From the NCBI GenBank assembly GCA_002841355.1, contig PHFB01000003.1, forward strand, positions 145,597 to 209,596: a stretch of 64,000 nt of DNA. The letters run 5' to 3'. Below the pieces are notes generated by a model. That model did no database searches. It was not told the origin of the DNA and saw only the letters and a list, made by a program, of their open reading frames with translations. Source of the stretch: Actinobacteria bacterium HGW-Actinobacteria-1 (GTDB lineage Bacteria; Actinomycetota; Coriobacteriia; Anaerosomatales; Anaerosomataceae). Positions 1 to 8,016 of this stretch are shown here, in pieces. Position numbers and translations under genes: made by a program. Positions within the stretch are counted from its first letter, which is position 1; each line of letters starts with the position of its first letter.

Positions 1-2922
1 AAGCTTGTCGACTCGGACCTTGCCGTGACCGATGACTTTCGGGGCATCGCATTCTGGGACGCCAACAACGGTGTGGCTGTCACGTACAACCGCAAGGTCG
101 TGGGGACGAGCGACGGCGGGGTCACGTGGGAATCCCGGAACGCGGACATGACCTACTACGCCCTCGGGTCACCGCCGATAGGTGTCTCGGGTGTCACGAA
201 GATTCCGGGCTCGTCGACGAGCGCCATCCTCTTCGGCGGCACCAAGCCGAACGACGGCCTGCAACTGCAAGAGCAGGCATGGCAGACCGGCAATAGCGGG
301 CAGTACTGGGGTAACTCCCCGGTGCTCGCACCCACCGTGCACGTCTTCGACGACGGTCTCGGCAACACGTACCCGGTCGGCGACGGCGAGTTCCTCGGTA
401 TGGACTTCTTCGACGCCTCGCGCGGCTGGGTCGTTGGCGACGATATGTACCCGAACGAAGACACCTCCACGGTCTACGCCACCACCAACGGCGGCACGAG
501 TTGGAGTCGCCAGACGTTCCCCGCAGCCCTCCGACTCACCGGCGTCGCGTTCGGCAGCAGCACGAACGGTGTGATCGTGAGTTCGGTCGGACGCGTGTTC
601 CGCACCACGAACGGCGGCACCTCCTGGGGCGAGGGCACCTCACCGGTTACCTCGTCGATCAACGGCGTCGACATGGCGAACAGCACCGCGGGCTGGGCCG
701 CAGGCGCCACCGGCAGGCTGCTACGCACCACCGACGGCGGGTCAACCTGGTCGCTCGGCACGAGTCCGACAAGCCAGGACCTTGCGGCGATAGCGCTCTC
801 CGGCACGCGGGGCATCGCGGTGGGCAAGTTCGGCACCATCGTGGTCACTACGGACAGCACCACCTGGCGTATGCCGATACCGGACACGACCGGCCCGACG
901 ATGACATCGCTCACCTCGGCAACGCATCCCGATGAGGCCGGCTGGTACAAGAGCGCGTCTGCGACCTTCTCGTGGAGCGCGACCGATTCCGCGGGCGTCT
1001 CGGGCTACTCGTACGTCCGCGATACCTCGCCTTCGACGCGTCCAGCTGCGACTAATCTGGGCTCGGCTACCACCACGAGCGTGACCGTGCCCGAGGGCGT
1101 GAGCTACTTCCACGTGATCGCACTCGACTCATTCGGCAACTCGAGCGCCACACCGTTGCATCGTACGGTGCGCGTCGACCTTACGGCGCCGTCAACGACC
1201 GACTCGCACGTTTCGCTCTACGAGACCGGGACCGCCGATATCACGCTCACCCCCGACGATGCGCTCTCGGGCGTGGCCAAGACCGAGTGGACCGATAATA
1301 ACGGTGCGGTCCAGACCGGCACGCATGTCGTCGTCGTGGGCGACGGTGCGCACACGCTGCGGTACGCGTCGACCGATGCCGCCGGCAACAAGGAAGCCAC
1401 GCAGACAGCGACATTCGACATCACCTCGCCGCCTGTCGATACCGAGGCGCCCGTCTTCTCGTCGCTAGTCGCTACACCGCAAGCCGATCCCGCAACGTAC
1501 TACAAGAGCACTTCCGCGACGGTGTCGTGGAGCGCAAGCGACCCGAGCGGCGTGGCGGGCTACGCGTTCGCGCTCGACTCGGCGCTCTCCACGGCGTCAC
1601 CCGTGACAAGCACGAGCACATCGCTGAGCGCGCTCACCGACGGCCCGCACACCTTCCGGATTCGCGCTGTCGATACCGTCGGCAACTGGACGAGCGAGCA
1701 GACTCTCACCATCAAGACGGACAGCAGCACCCCGACCTCGACCGTGACCGTTTCGCCACAGGTGGGCGAGGATGCAACGGTGACGATCTCGGCGACTGAC
1801 GCGTACTCTGGCGTCGCGCGCATCGAGTGGGCGATCGACGGCGTGCCAGCGGGGTCGGCGGCAGCGTCGCCTGCGGCTGTACATCTGAGCGGCGTGGCGA
1901 CCTACACCATCACCTACTCGGCCACTGATCTCGCCGGCAACCGCGAGGCGACCAAGACGGTTCCTGTTGTCATCGTGCGGCCAGACACGCAATACGTGCC
2001 TGTCGAGGGTTCCAACCGCTATGCGACTGCCGCCGCGGCGTCGCAGCTGGCGTTTCCCTCCGGCGCGCCCGCGGTGGTGATCGCGACAGGCGCGAACTGG
2101 CCTGATGCGCTTGGCGGAGCGGCGCTGGCAGGCGCCGTTGGCGGACCGATATTGCTGACCGACCCCAAGACGCTGCCCTCGGCGATCCATGACGAGATCG
2201 TGCGGCTCGGCGCGACGCACGCGTACGTGCTCGGCAGCGAGGCGGCGGTCTCCAAGCCCGTCTACGATGCTGTCGACGCCATCCCAGGCGTGGTCGTGGA
2301 GCGCGTCGCCGGGGCCAATCGATACGCCACCGCGAACGCGATCGCCGTGAAGACGACCGACCTGCTCAATGGCACTTACGATGGCACCATGTTCGTCGCC
2401 ACCGGGCTTAACTTCCCCGATGCGCTCGCCGCTTCGCCTCTGTCGGCAGCGAATGGCTGGCCACTCTACCTCGCCGCGCCGACCGGGCTATCGGACGCGA
2501 CGCTCGCAACCATGCAGGCGCGCGGATCGAGGGTCATCATCCTCGGCAGCGCATCTGCGGTGCCCGTACTCGTGGAGAACCAGCTCAAGACGGCGTTCCC
2601 GGGTGCTGTCGAACGCGTGTATGGCGGCGACCGTTACGGTACCGGCATCGCGATCGCGAACTACGGCGTCTCGAACGCGGGCCTCAACTGGCGCGTGCCG
2701 GCGCTTGCGACCGGCACGAACTTCCCCGATGCCCTCGCCGGCGGTGTGTTGCAGGGCCTTGATGGCTCGGTCTTGCTGCTCACGAACGGCACCGTCTTGA
2801 CGCCCGCGGTGGGCGACACGCTGGGCGCTCACAAGGCCGATATCCGAGAGGTGCGTTACCTAGGGAGCGTGTCGGCTGTCTCGGCGGCCGTGAGGACAGC
2901 GGTGCAGAGCATCGTCCAGTAG
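1..2922 (+). CDS. Secreted Asp-box/Ig-like protein with three CWB2 cell-wall-binding repeats (5' partial)
   Basis: The frame is open from the first base, so the N terminus and any signal peptide lie upstream; GTG 25 is only the first internal start. At least four Asp-box motifs (TSDGGVTW, TNGGTSW twice, TDGGSTW) between about nt 105 and 760 point to a BNR/YCF48-type beta-propeller. Ig-like repeats with the recurring pattern WSA(T/S)D..GV.GY follow to about nt 1980. From about nt 1990 to the end come three CWB2 repeats, each with an RYAT/RYGT motif and an (N)WPDAL or (N)FPDAL motif. CWB2 domains hold proteins non-covalently to the Gram-positive wall, so this is probably a surface protein, perhaps an adhesin or a carbohydrate-binding protein. 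The ligand cannot be read from the sequence. It precedes the multihaem cytochrome by about 140 bp. Confidence 0.85.
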   Translation, partial: KLVDSDLAVTDDFRGIAFWDANNGVAVTYNRKVVGTSDGGVTWESRNADMTYYALGSPPIGVSGVTKIPGSSTSAILFGGTKPNDGLQLQEQAWQTGNSGQYWGNSPVLAPTVHVFDDGLGNTYPVGDGEFLGMDFFDASRGWVVGDDMYPNEDTSTVYATTNGGTSWSRQTFPAALRLTGVAFGSSTNGVIVSSVGRVFRTTNGGTSWGEGTSPVTSSINGVDMANSTAGWAAGATGRLLRTTDGGSTWSLGTSPTSQDLAAIALSGTRGIAVGKFGTIVVTTDSTTWRMPIPDTTGPTMTSLTSATHPDEAGWYKSASATFSWSATDSAGVSGYSYVRDTSPSTRPAATNLGSATTTSVTVPEGVSYFHVIALDSFGNSSATPLHRTVRVDLTAPSTTDSHVSLYETGTADITLTPDDALSGVAKTEWTDNNGAVQTGTHVVVVGDGAHTLRYASTDAAGNKEATQTATFDITSPPVDTEAPVFSSLVATPQADPATYYKSTSATVSWSASDPSGVAGYAFALDSALSTASPVTSTSTSLSALTDGPHTFRIRAVDTVGNWTSEQTLTIKTDSSTPTSTVTVSPQVGEDATVTISATDAYSGVARIEWAIDGVPAGSAAASPAAVHLSGVATYTITYSATDLAGNREATKTVPVVIVRPDTQYVPVEGSNRYATAAAASQLAFPSGAPAVVIATGANWPDALGGAALAGAVGGPILLTDPKTLPSAIHDEIVRLGATHAYVLGSEAAVSKPVYDAVDAIPGVVVERVAGANRYATANAIAVKTTDLLNGTYDGTMFVATGLNFPDALAASPLSAANGWPLYLAAPTGLSDATLATMQARGSRVIILGSASAVPVLVENQLKTAFPGAVERVYGGDRYGTGIAIANYGVSNAGLNWRVPALATGTNFPDALAGGVLQGLDGSVLLLTNGTVLTPAVGDTLGAHKADIREVRYLGSVSAVSAAVRTAVQSIVQ

Positions 2923-2987
2923 GCAGGAACGGGCGCTCAGCTAGAGAAATCCGCAGCTAGAGGGTGCGGAACGTCATGGCTTCGTCG

Positions 2988-2993
2988 TATACT
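2988..2993 (+). promoter_or_regulatory. Candidate -10 box (TATACT) for the multihaem cytochrome
   Basis: TATACT at 2988-2993 lies in the gap between the CWB2 gene and the cytochrome. No good -35 is visible 16-18 nt upstream (TGCGGA at 2965). Transcription would begin near 3000. This is a candidate only. Confidence 0.35.
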
Positions 2994-3063
2994 CTGGCGA
3001 GGGGTTGTGCGGCGCGTTTCCGGCAGATTCGCGTCGCCGCACACGACAATCCGGGATGGTGTG

Positions 3064-6000
3064 ATGGACTGGGGTCCGGGGTATCGTCGCCGCATGGTTC
3101 TCGCGGCTGTGGCGCTCGCGTTCGCGTGCGTCTTCTTCGGCTCCCCGGCGGCCTTTGCCGCCACCGCGCCGCACGTGGCGACTTCTCCCACAACCGACAC
3201 CTGTGCGATGTGCCACCGCGCTCACACGGCTCCTGGCTCCTTCGGCCGAGTCACCCCCGATAGCTGGGAGATGACGTCGAGCGCGCTTGCCGTCGCGGTT
3301 CCCTCGGATACCGGAGACACGCAGCTTTGCTACGTCTGTCACGGGTTCGAAGCGCTCGGCTCGGGCACCGACGTGCAGTCCTCGTTCAACGCCACCTCCG
3401 CGCACACGCTTGCGCCGATCGCCTCACCGTATGGCCCGTCGATCAAGCAGTGCAGCAGCTGCCACGATTCCCACGGCGCCGACAAGGTCGCCACCGACAC
3501 GCCATTCCCCAAGCTGCTCCGTTCGCGGATGTCCTCGGGCACTCCCGTCTTCCAGGCCGAGGAGTACTGCGCCACCTGCCACCAGGACCGGCCGCTCGAC
3601 ACCTTCGACGGCCTCGCGATCTACCGCCAGACCGGCCACTACACGCAGTTGCCCGATCCGGCGAACGGCACGAAGGCCCGTTGCTCGATCTGCCACGTCG
3701 CCCACGGCTCGACGATCGCTCCGCTCATCGTGAGCGAGATCACCTCGCCTGCGCTCACCTCGACCTTCACCGTCCCAGCGAATGACCGGCGCCTCTGCTT
3801 CGGGTGCCACCCGACCTCGCTCGGCACGTATGCCGGTCCTGCAACGTATGCAGTCTCCGGTCACGGCGTCTCCTCGGCGGTCAGCACGATCGCGGGCGAG
3901 TGGCCGGCAGCGAACTCGACGCGCCTGGTCGGCGAATGTCAGACCTGCCACGCGTCGATGGGACGCGATGACGGTACCGGCAATGCGATTCCCAAGCTGG
4001 CCGATGCGACTGGTCGCGCGCTCTGCGACCGCTGCCACGACGCCGACGGCCCCGCTGCCACCGACATCAAGTCGCTCGGCTATCCCACAAGCGCGGCCGC
4101 GGACCCCGAACTCGTCGTTGCGGTCTCACCTGACGCAGCAACGGCCGCCTTCGGACGCATTGCGCTCTACGGCACCGAGGCGACATCGACGGTTCCGCGT
4201 ACCGTGCGCGGTCCGCGTGAATATCGCGCCGCTGCTGCGGTGGGCGACATGGCGACCGGCGACATCGACGGCGACGGGACGATTGACGTGATCGTGGCCG
4301 ACCCCGCCGTCGCAAGGGTGACGGTACTCATCCAAGACGACCTCAAGGGCATCACCTCGAACTTCGGACCCGGCGTGCAGCCGATCGCCGCAACCGCCGA
4401 ATTCGTTGCAATCGCCAACGTCTTCGACGACGCCAGCAACCTCCCCGAGCTGCTCGCTCTCGACGCGGATGCCGGCAACCTGTACGTCTACCGCTGGGAC
4501 GGCTTCGGCTCGCTCGCGCTGGTCGACGGGCCGATTGCAGTCGGCGCGAATCCGACCGGCATGGCAACCGGAGCCCTCACCGGCACGGTGGCATTCGCCG
4601 ACGTCATCGTCACCGACTCGTCTGTGCCCGAGTACAACCTTCTCACCGAAACGGCTGCCGATACGCTCACGATCGTTGATACCGCCGCGACCAAGGCGGG
4701 CCCGCGCGGGCCGAGCATCGGAGACGTCTGGCCGGACGCCGGCACGGAGATCGTCATCGCGAACAGCGGCGATCCGGTCGACAGCGTCTCGGTGTTCGGG
4801 GCTGACGGCACGCTTCTCGGCGATGTCAGCGTGGATGCCGCGGTTGGTGCGCAGGCTTGGGACACGCTGGTGGCCGACGTGCTGCCCGCTAGCGCGACCG
4901 ACGAGCTCGCGGTCGCGGTCTACGGCGCCGATGGACTCAGCACCGTGAACGTCTTCGAGCAGACCGGCGTTGGGCTCGACACGCCACAACGCTACGACAC
5001 GGGCACCGGTTTCGGCACCGGATCGCTCGCCGCTGGCGACATCGACGGTGACGGCAACATCGAACTCGTCGCAGGTAACGGCGGTTGGTGGGATCGCGAT
5101 GACACCAAGGCCCATGCGCCGAGCGTACAGATCTTCAACCACAACGTCGGTGGCACGGCGCTGGCCGGCACGCTGACCTTCTCGGGCGGCGGCGTCGAGC
5201 GGGCGGGTACGCCTCCGGCGGTTGCGGTGGCGGACCTCGGGATGGTCGGATACTCCCGACACCCCGTGAGCGCGGTTCCCGGAGCGCACAATTCCACCGA
5301 AACGCCCCCGTATGCGGCCCGTCACGTCGAGTGCGTCGACTGCCACGAGGTGCATGAGGCCACGTCGACCGTGTCCGTCGCGCCGCTCGTGTACGGTAGG
5401 CTCAAGGGCGTCTTCGGTTCGACGATCACCAATACCGGCAGCGGGACGTCGATTACCTATGGCGACGCTCAGCCTGTGACGAACGAGTACGAGGTCTGTC
5501 TGAAGTGCCACTCGGCATACTCCGATCTCGAGGGCGGGCGCGATATCGCCGCCGAGGTGAACCCGCTGAACGCGTCGGTCCACGCCGTCGAGCAGGCCGG
5601 CTCCGCTGTTGCCCAGAACGGGTCGTTCGTGGGTACGTGGACGAACACGAGCACGCTCTTCTGCAAGGACTGCCACGGTACGGCGGATCCCACCGCGCCG
5701 GTGGGCACGCATTCCTCGGCACAGGCACCGATCCTGCTCAAGCCGTACCTGGGCGTGAGCCCGGCGGATAACGGCATGCTCTGCTACTCGTGCCACAAGT
5801 ACTCGGTTTACTACACCAGCGTGGACGACACGAGCACCACCGGCAGCTTCTTCTACAACTCCGCGGGCACTGTGCCCGAACTGCACGGCCTTCACGTGCG
5901 CGTGCATGGCTTCGGGTGTGCGTCCTGCCACGTGAGTCATGGTTCGCCCACGGAGGCACGTCTCATCCGAGACGACATCGGGTTCGTTTTGCCCGACGCG

Positions 6001-6066
6001 CCCGACGATGGCAGCTGCACGAACGCTTGCCACACCGGCGGCGCGAAGCACGCCTACACCCGTTAG
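3064..6066 (+). CDS. Secreted 14-haem cytochrome c with an internal FG-GAP/VCBS-like propeller
   Basis: Extracytoplasmic electron-transfer protein of 1000 residues. A signal peptide (VLAAVALAFACVFFG..AFAA) occupies about residues 11-37. Eight CXXCH sites (CAMCH to CDRCH) lie at about residues 46-325. A haem-free stretch of about 430 residues then carries calcium-binding FG-GAP signatures (GDIDGDG near residues 398 and 660). Five more CXXCH sites follow at about residues 757-965, and a CX3CH site (CTNACH, nt 6016-6033) lies near the C terminus. That gives 13 canonical sites and one variant. GTG 3007 and GTG 3061 are alternative starts; ATG 3064 was chosen because it gives a normal signal peptide. 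No C-terminal anchor is seen. Haem attachment would need the Ccm system encoded further along. Partner and acceptor are unknown; a surface or extracellular role is inferred. Confidence 0.85.
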   Translation: MDWGPGYRRRMVLAAVALAFACVFFGSPAAFAATAPHVATSPTTDTCAMCHRAHTAPGSFGRVTPDSWEMTSSALAVAVPSDTGDTQLCYVCHGFEALGSGTDVQSSFNATSAHTLAPIASPYGPSIKQCSSCHDSHGADKVATDTPFPKLLRSRMSSGTPVFQAEEYCATCHQDRPLDTFDGLAIYRQTGHYTQLPDPANGTKARCSICHVAHGSTIAPLIVSEITSPALTSTFTVPANDRRLCFGCHPTSLGTYAGPATYAVSGHGVSSAVSTIAGEWPAANSTRLVGECQTCHASMGRDDGTGNAIPKLADATGRALCDRCHDADGPAATDIKSLGYPTSAAADPELVVAVSPDAATAAFGRIALYGTEATSTVPRTVRGPREYRAAAAVGDMATGDIDGDGTIDVIVADPAVARVTVLIQDDLKGITSNFGPGVQPIAATAEFVAIANVFDDASNLPELLALDADAGNLYVYRWDGFGSLALVDGPIAVGANPTGMATGALTGTVAFADVIVTDSSVPEYNLLTETAADTLTIVDTAATKAGPRGPSIGDVWPDAGTEIVIANSGDPVDSVSVFGADGTLLGDVSVDAAVGAQAWDTLVADVLPASATDELAVAVYGADGLSTVNVFEQTGVGLDTPQRYDTGTGFGTGSLAAGDIDGDGNIELVAGNGGWWDRDDTKAHAPSVQIFNHNVGGTALAGTLTFSGGGVERAGTPPAVAVADLGMVGYSRHPVSAVPGAHNSTETPPYAARHVECVDCHEVHEATSTVSVAPLVYGRLKGVFGSTITNTGSGTSITYGDAQPVTNEYEVCLKCHSAYSDLEGGRDIAAEVNPLNASVHAVEQAGSAVAQNGSFVGTWTNTSTLFCKDCHGTADPTAPVGTHSSAQAPILLKPYLGVSPADNGMLCYSCHKYSVYYTSVDDTSTTGSFFYNSAGTVPELHGLHVRVHGFGCASCHVSHGSPTEARLIRDDIGFVLPDAPDDGSCTNACHTGGAKHAYTR

Positions 6067-6080
6067 AGACCTCACCTGCG

Positions 6081-6135
6081 TTGACCCGCTTGTTGTGTAC
6101 GGCTAGAGTAAACCGCACCAAACACGTCGGTTTAC
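6081..6135 (+). promoter_or_regulatory. bioY promoter with an overlapping BirA-type operator
   Basis: A -35 TTGACC (6081-6086) and a -10 TAGAGT (6104-6109) are separated by 17 bp. A perfect inverted repeat, GTAAACCG (6108-6115) and CGGTTTAC (6128-6135), overlaps the end of the -10 box. The half-sites match the core of the known biotin-repressor (BirA) operator, GTAAACC...GGTTTAC, with 14 nt between the 7-nt cores. The SD (GGAGG, 6141-6145) follows directly. Biotin-dependent repression of bioY is the expected role. birA itself is not in the window. Confidence 0.75.
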
Positions 6136-6151
6136 AGACCGGAGGACACAG

Positions 6152-6697
6152 GTGGCACGTAGCCGGACCCGCACTATGGTCGTCGGCGCGCTGGTTGCGG
6201 CTCTTATAGCCGTATCAGCGTTCGTGAGCGTGCCCGTCGGGGCCGTGCCGATCACGCTGCAGGTGATGGCGATCGTGCTCGCAGCGCTCGTTCTCCCGCC
6301 CTCCGGCGCATTCGCGGCAACATCGGTCTACCTGCTGCTTGGCGCGATCGGGCTGCCCGTGTTCGCCGGCGGCAAAGCCGGCCTCGCGGTGCTTGTAGGC
6401 CCCACAGGCGGCTTCCTGCTGGGGTTCGTGCTCGGTGCCACCCTCGGCGCGTGGGTTCGACGCGCGGTGATCGCGAGTTTCGGCGCGCTTGTCGCCGACA
6501 TCGCTGCCGCGGCGACGGTAGTCGTAGTCGTGTACATGTCGGGCTGGCTCCAGCTCACGCTCGTCACGGGCATGAGCCCGATCGAGGCCGCAGCGGTCGG
6601 CGTGGCGCCGTTCCTGGTGTGGGATGCGCTCAAGGCCGTGGCGGCCGTCGGTTTCGCGGTGTCGATTCGCAAAGCGGGCGCGTTGCCTTCGCTCTGA
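6152..6697 (+). CDS. bioY: BioY-family biotin transporter (S component)
   Basis: Integral membrane protein of 181 residues that binds and takes up biotin, alone or with an ECF energizing module, which is not in the window. About six hydrophobic segments span the protein. The family signature is seen in the region VPITLQVMAI, the following ALVLPP segment, and the GLPVFAGGKAGL/GPTGGFLLGF stretch. Length is normal for BioY (180-200). The GTG start at 6152 has a GGAGG SD at 6141-6145. The upstream BirA-like operator supports the assignment independently. It appears to be a single-gene unit. Confidence 0.92.
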   Translation: MARSRTRTMVVGALVAALIAVSAFVSVPVGAVPITLQVMAIVLAALVLPPSGAFAATSVYLLLGAIGLPVFAGGKAGLAVLVGPTGGFLLGFVLGATLGAWVRRAVIASFGALVADIAAAATVVVVVYMSGWLQLTLVTGMSPIEAAAVGVAPFLVWDALKAVAAVGFAVSIRKAGALPSL

Positions 6698-6765
6698 GCC
6701 TTCCTTGTGTCAGACCCTCCCTATAGGATGGTGGGTGCCGGGGAACCGGGACTCACGGAGGGCAG

Positions 6766-8016
6766 ATGGGCAGACCCGTTCGCTTCATACATGCGGCCGA
6801 CCTTCATCTCGATGCGCCGTTCGGCGGCATCGACGCGCAGGACGCCCGCGTCCGAGACGCCCTCGCTGCCTCCACATATCGTGCTCTCGACGCGCTGGTA
6901 GCCGCTTGCATCGAGCGCGGAGCTGATTTTCTCGTGATCTCCGGTGACCTCTACAACCAGGCCGAGCGACGCGTTCGCTCTCAACTGGCCTTCGCGAAGG
7001 CAGCGGCAACGCTCGATCACGCGGGTATCCCCGTCTTCGTCGTGCACGGCAACCACGACCCCTCCTCCGGTTGGTCGGCGGGAATCGCGATGCCTGAGAA
7101 TGTTCACGTCTTTGCGGACGACCGAGTGGAGCGAATCCCGTTCGAGCGCGACGGCGAGCTTGTCTGCGCGCTCTATGGTCGCAGTTATCGACGCGCAGCC
7201 GAGACGACCAACCTCGCCAGTGGCTTCAAGCGCGAGATCGGCGACACGGTCGCTATCGGCGTGCTTCACACCAACGTGGGTGGTCGCCCGGGGTACGACG
7301 ACTACGCGCCCTGCACGCTCGATGATCTGCGCACGTGCGGGATGGATTACTGGGCGCTCGGACACATTCACAAGCCCGAAGTGCTTTCGCAAGCGCCGTT
7401 CGCGGTGTACGCCGGCTGTCCGCAGGGGCTCGACCCCACGCAGTCCGGGCCGCGCGGTTGCTTCGAAGTCACGATCGACGGCGGTATCGTAGAGGCGGCG
7501 TTCCTTCCGCTCGCCGTCATCGAATGGCGGTACGCCGAGGTCGATCTGTCGTCGGCTTCGCGTCTTGATGATGTCCGCGATGCCATCGCGGCAGCCGTTG
7601 ATGCAGCGCTCGCAGAGGCAACGGCGCCGGTCGTCGTGCGGCTCGACCTCACCGGGCGCTCCGACACGCATGAATCGCTGCAGGTCGCCGGTGCGCTCGC
7701 AGCGCTCGTGGACGACGCGCGAGAAGAGGCGCTCGGTCTCGAGCCATGGGTGTGGATCGACCGGGTGCGGGACCGCACACGACCCGCGATCGATCTCGAT
7801 TCCTTGCGTGTAGCAGAGGACTTCACGGGCGACGTCATTCGTCTTGCAGACGACCTGCTCGGTGACACGGAAGAAGGTGCGGCCTTCGTTGGCGAGGTCG
7901 CCGCTGCCCTACTCGACCGGGTCGGCGACCCGGGTCTGGTGCCAGACGTCGCCGACATTCTCACGCGTGCACGCGATCTCGCACTTGATCGTTTGCTGGG
8001 CGGTGACGCCCGATGA
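6766..8016 (+). CDS. yhaO: YhaO/SbcD-like metallophosphoesterase (DNA repair exonuclease subunit)
   Basis: Protein of 416 residues with the Mre11/SbcD metallophosphoesterase motifs in order: D-x-H in ADLHLDAP (D12, H14), SGDLYN, GNHD (VVHGNHDPSSG) and GHIH. It is expected to be a Mn-dependent nuclease subunit. The DLHLDAPFGG motif and the partner gene point to the YhaO branch rather than canonical SbcD. ATG 6766 is preceded by GGAGGG. Its stop overlaps the start of the ATPase partner by 4 nt (ATGA, 8013-8016), so the two are translationally coupled. The biological substrate is not defined for this family. Confidence 0.85.
   Translation: MGRPVRFIHAADLHLDAPFGGIDAQDARVRDALAASTYRALDALVAACIERGADFLVISGDLYNQAERRVRSQLAFAKAAATLDHAGIPVFVVHGNHDPSSGWSAGIAMPENVHVFADDRVERIPFERDGELVCALYGRSYRRAAETTNLASGFKREIGDTVAIGVLHTNVGGRPGYDDYAPCTLDDLRTCGMDYWALGHIHKPEVLSQAPFAVYAGCPQGLDPTQSGPRGCFEVTIDGGIVEAAFLPLAVIEWRYAEVDLSSASRLDDVRDAIAAAVDAALAEATAPVVVRLDLTGRSDTHESLQVAGALAALVDDAREEALGLEPWVWIDRVRDRTRPAIDLDSLRVAEDFTGDVIRLADDLLGDTEEGAAFVGEVAAALLDRVGDPGLVPDVADILTRARDLALDRLLGGDAR

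Noticed and set aside
4126..6075. Long open frame on the minus strand opposite the multihaem cytochrome
   Set aside because: GC-rich codon bias removes stops from the antisense frame. The plus strand has a signal peptide and 14 haem motifs; the minus translation is Arg/Val/Gly-rich and matches no family.
6108..6135. GTAAACCG/CGGTTTAC as a terminator hairpin of the cytochrome gene
   Set aside because: The loop would be 12 nt, there is no T run and the SD of bioY follows at once. Match to the BirA operator core and overlap with a promoter favour an operator.
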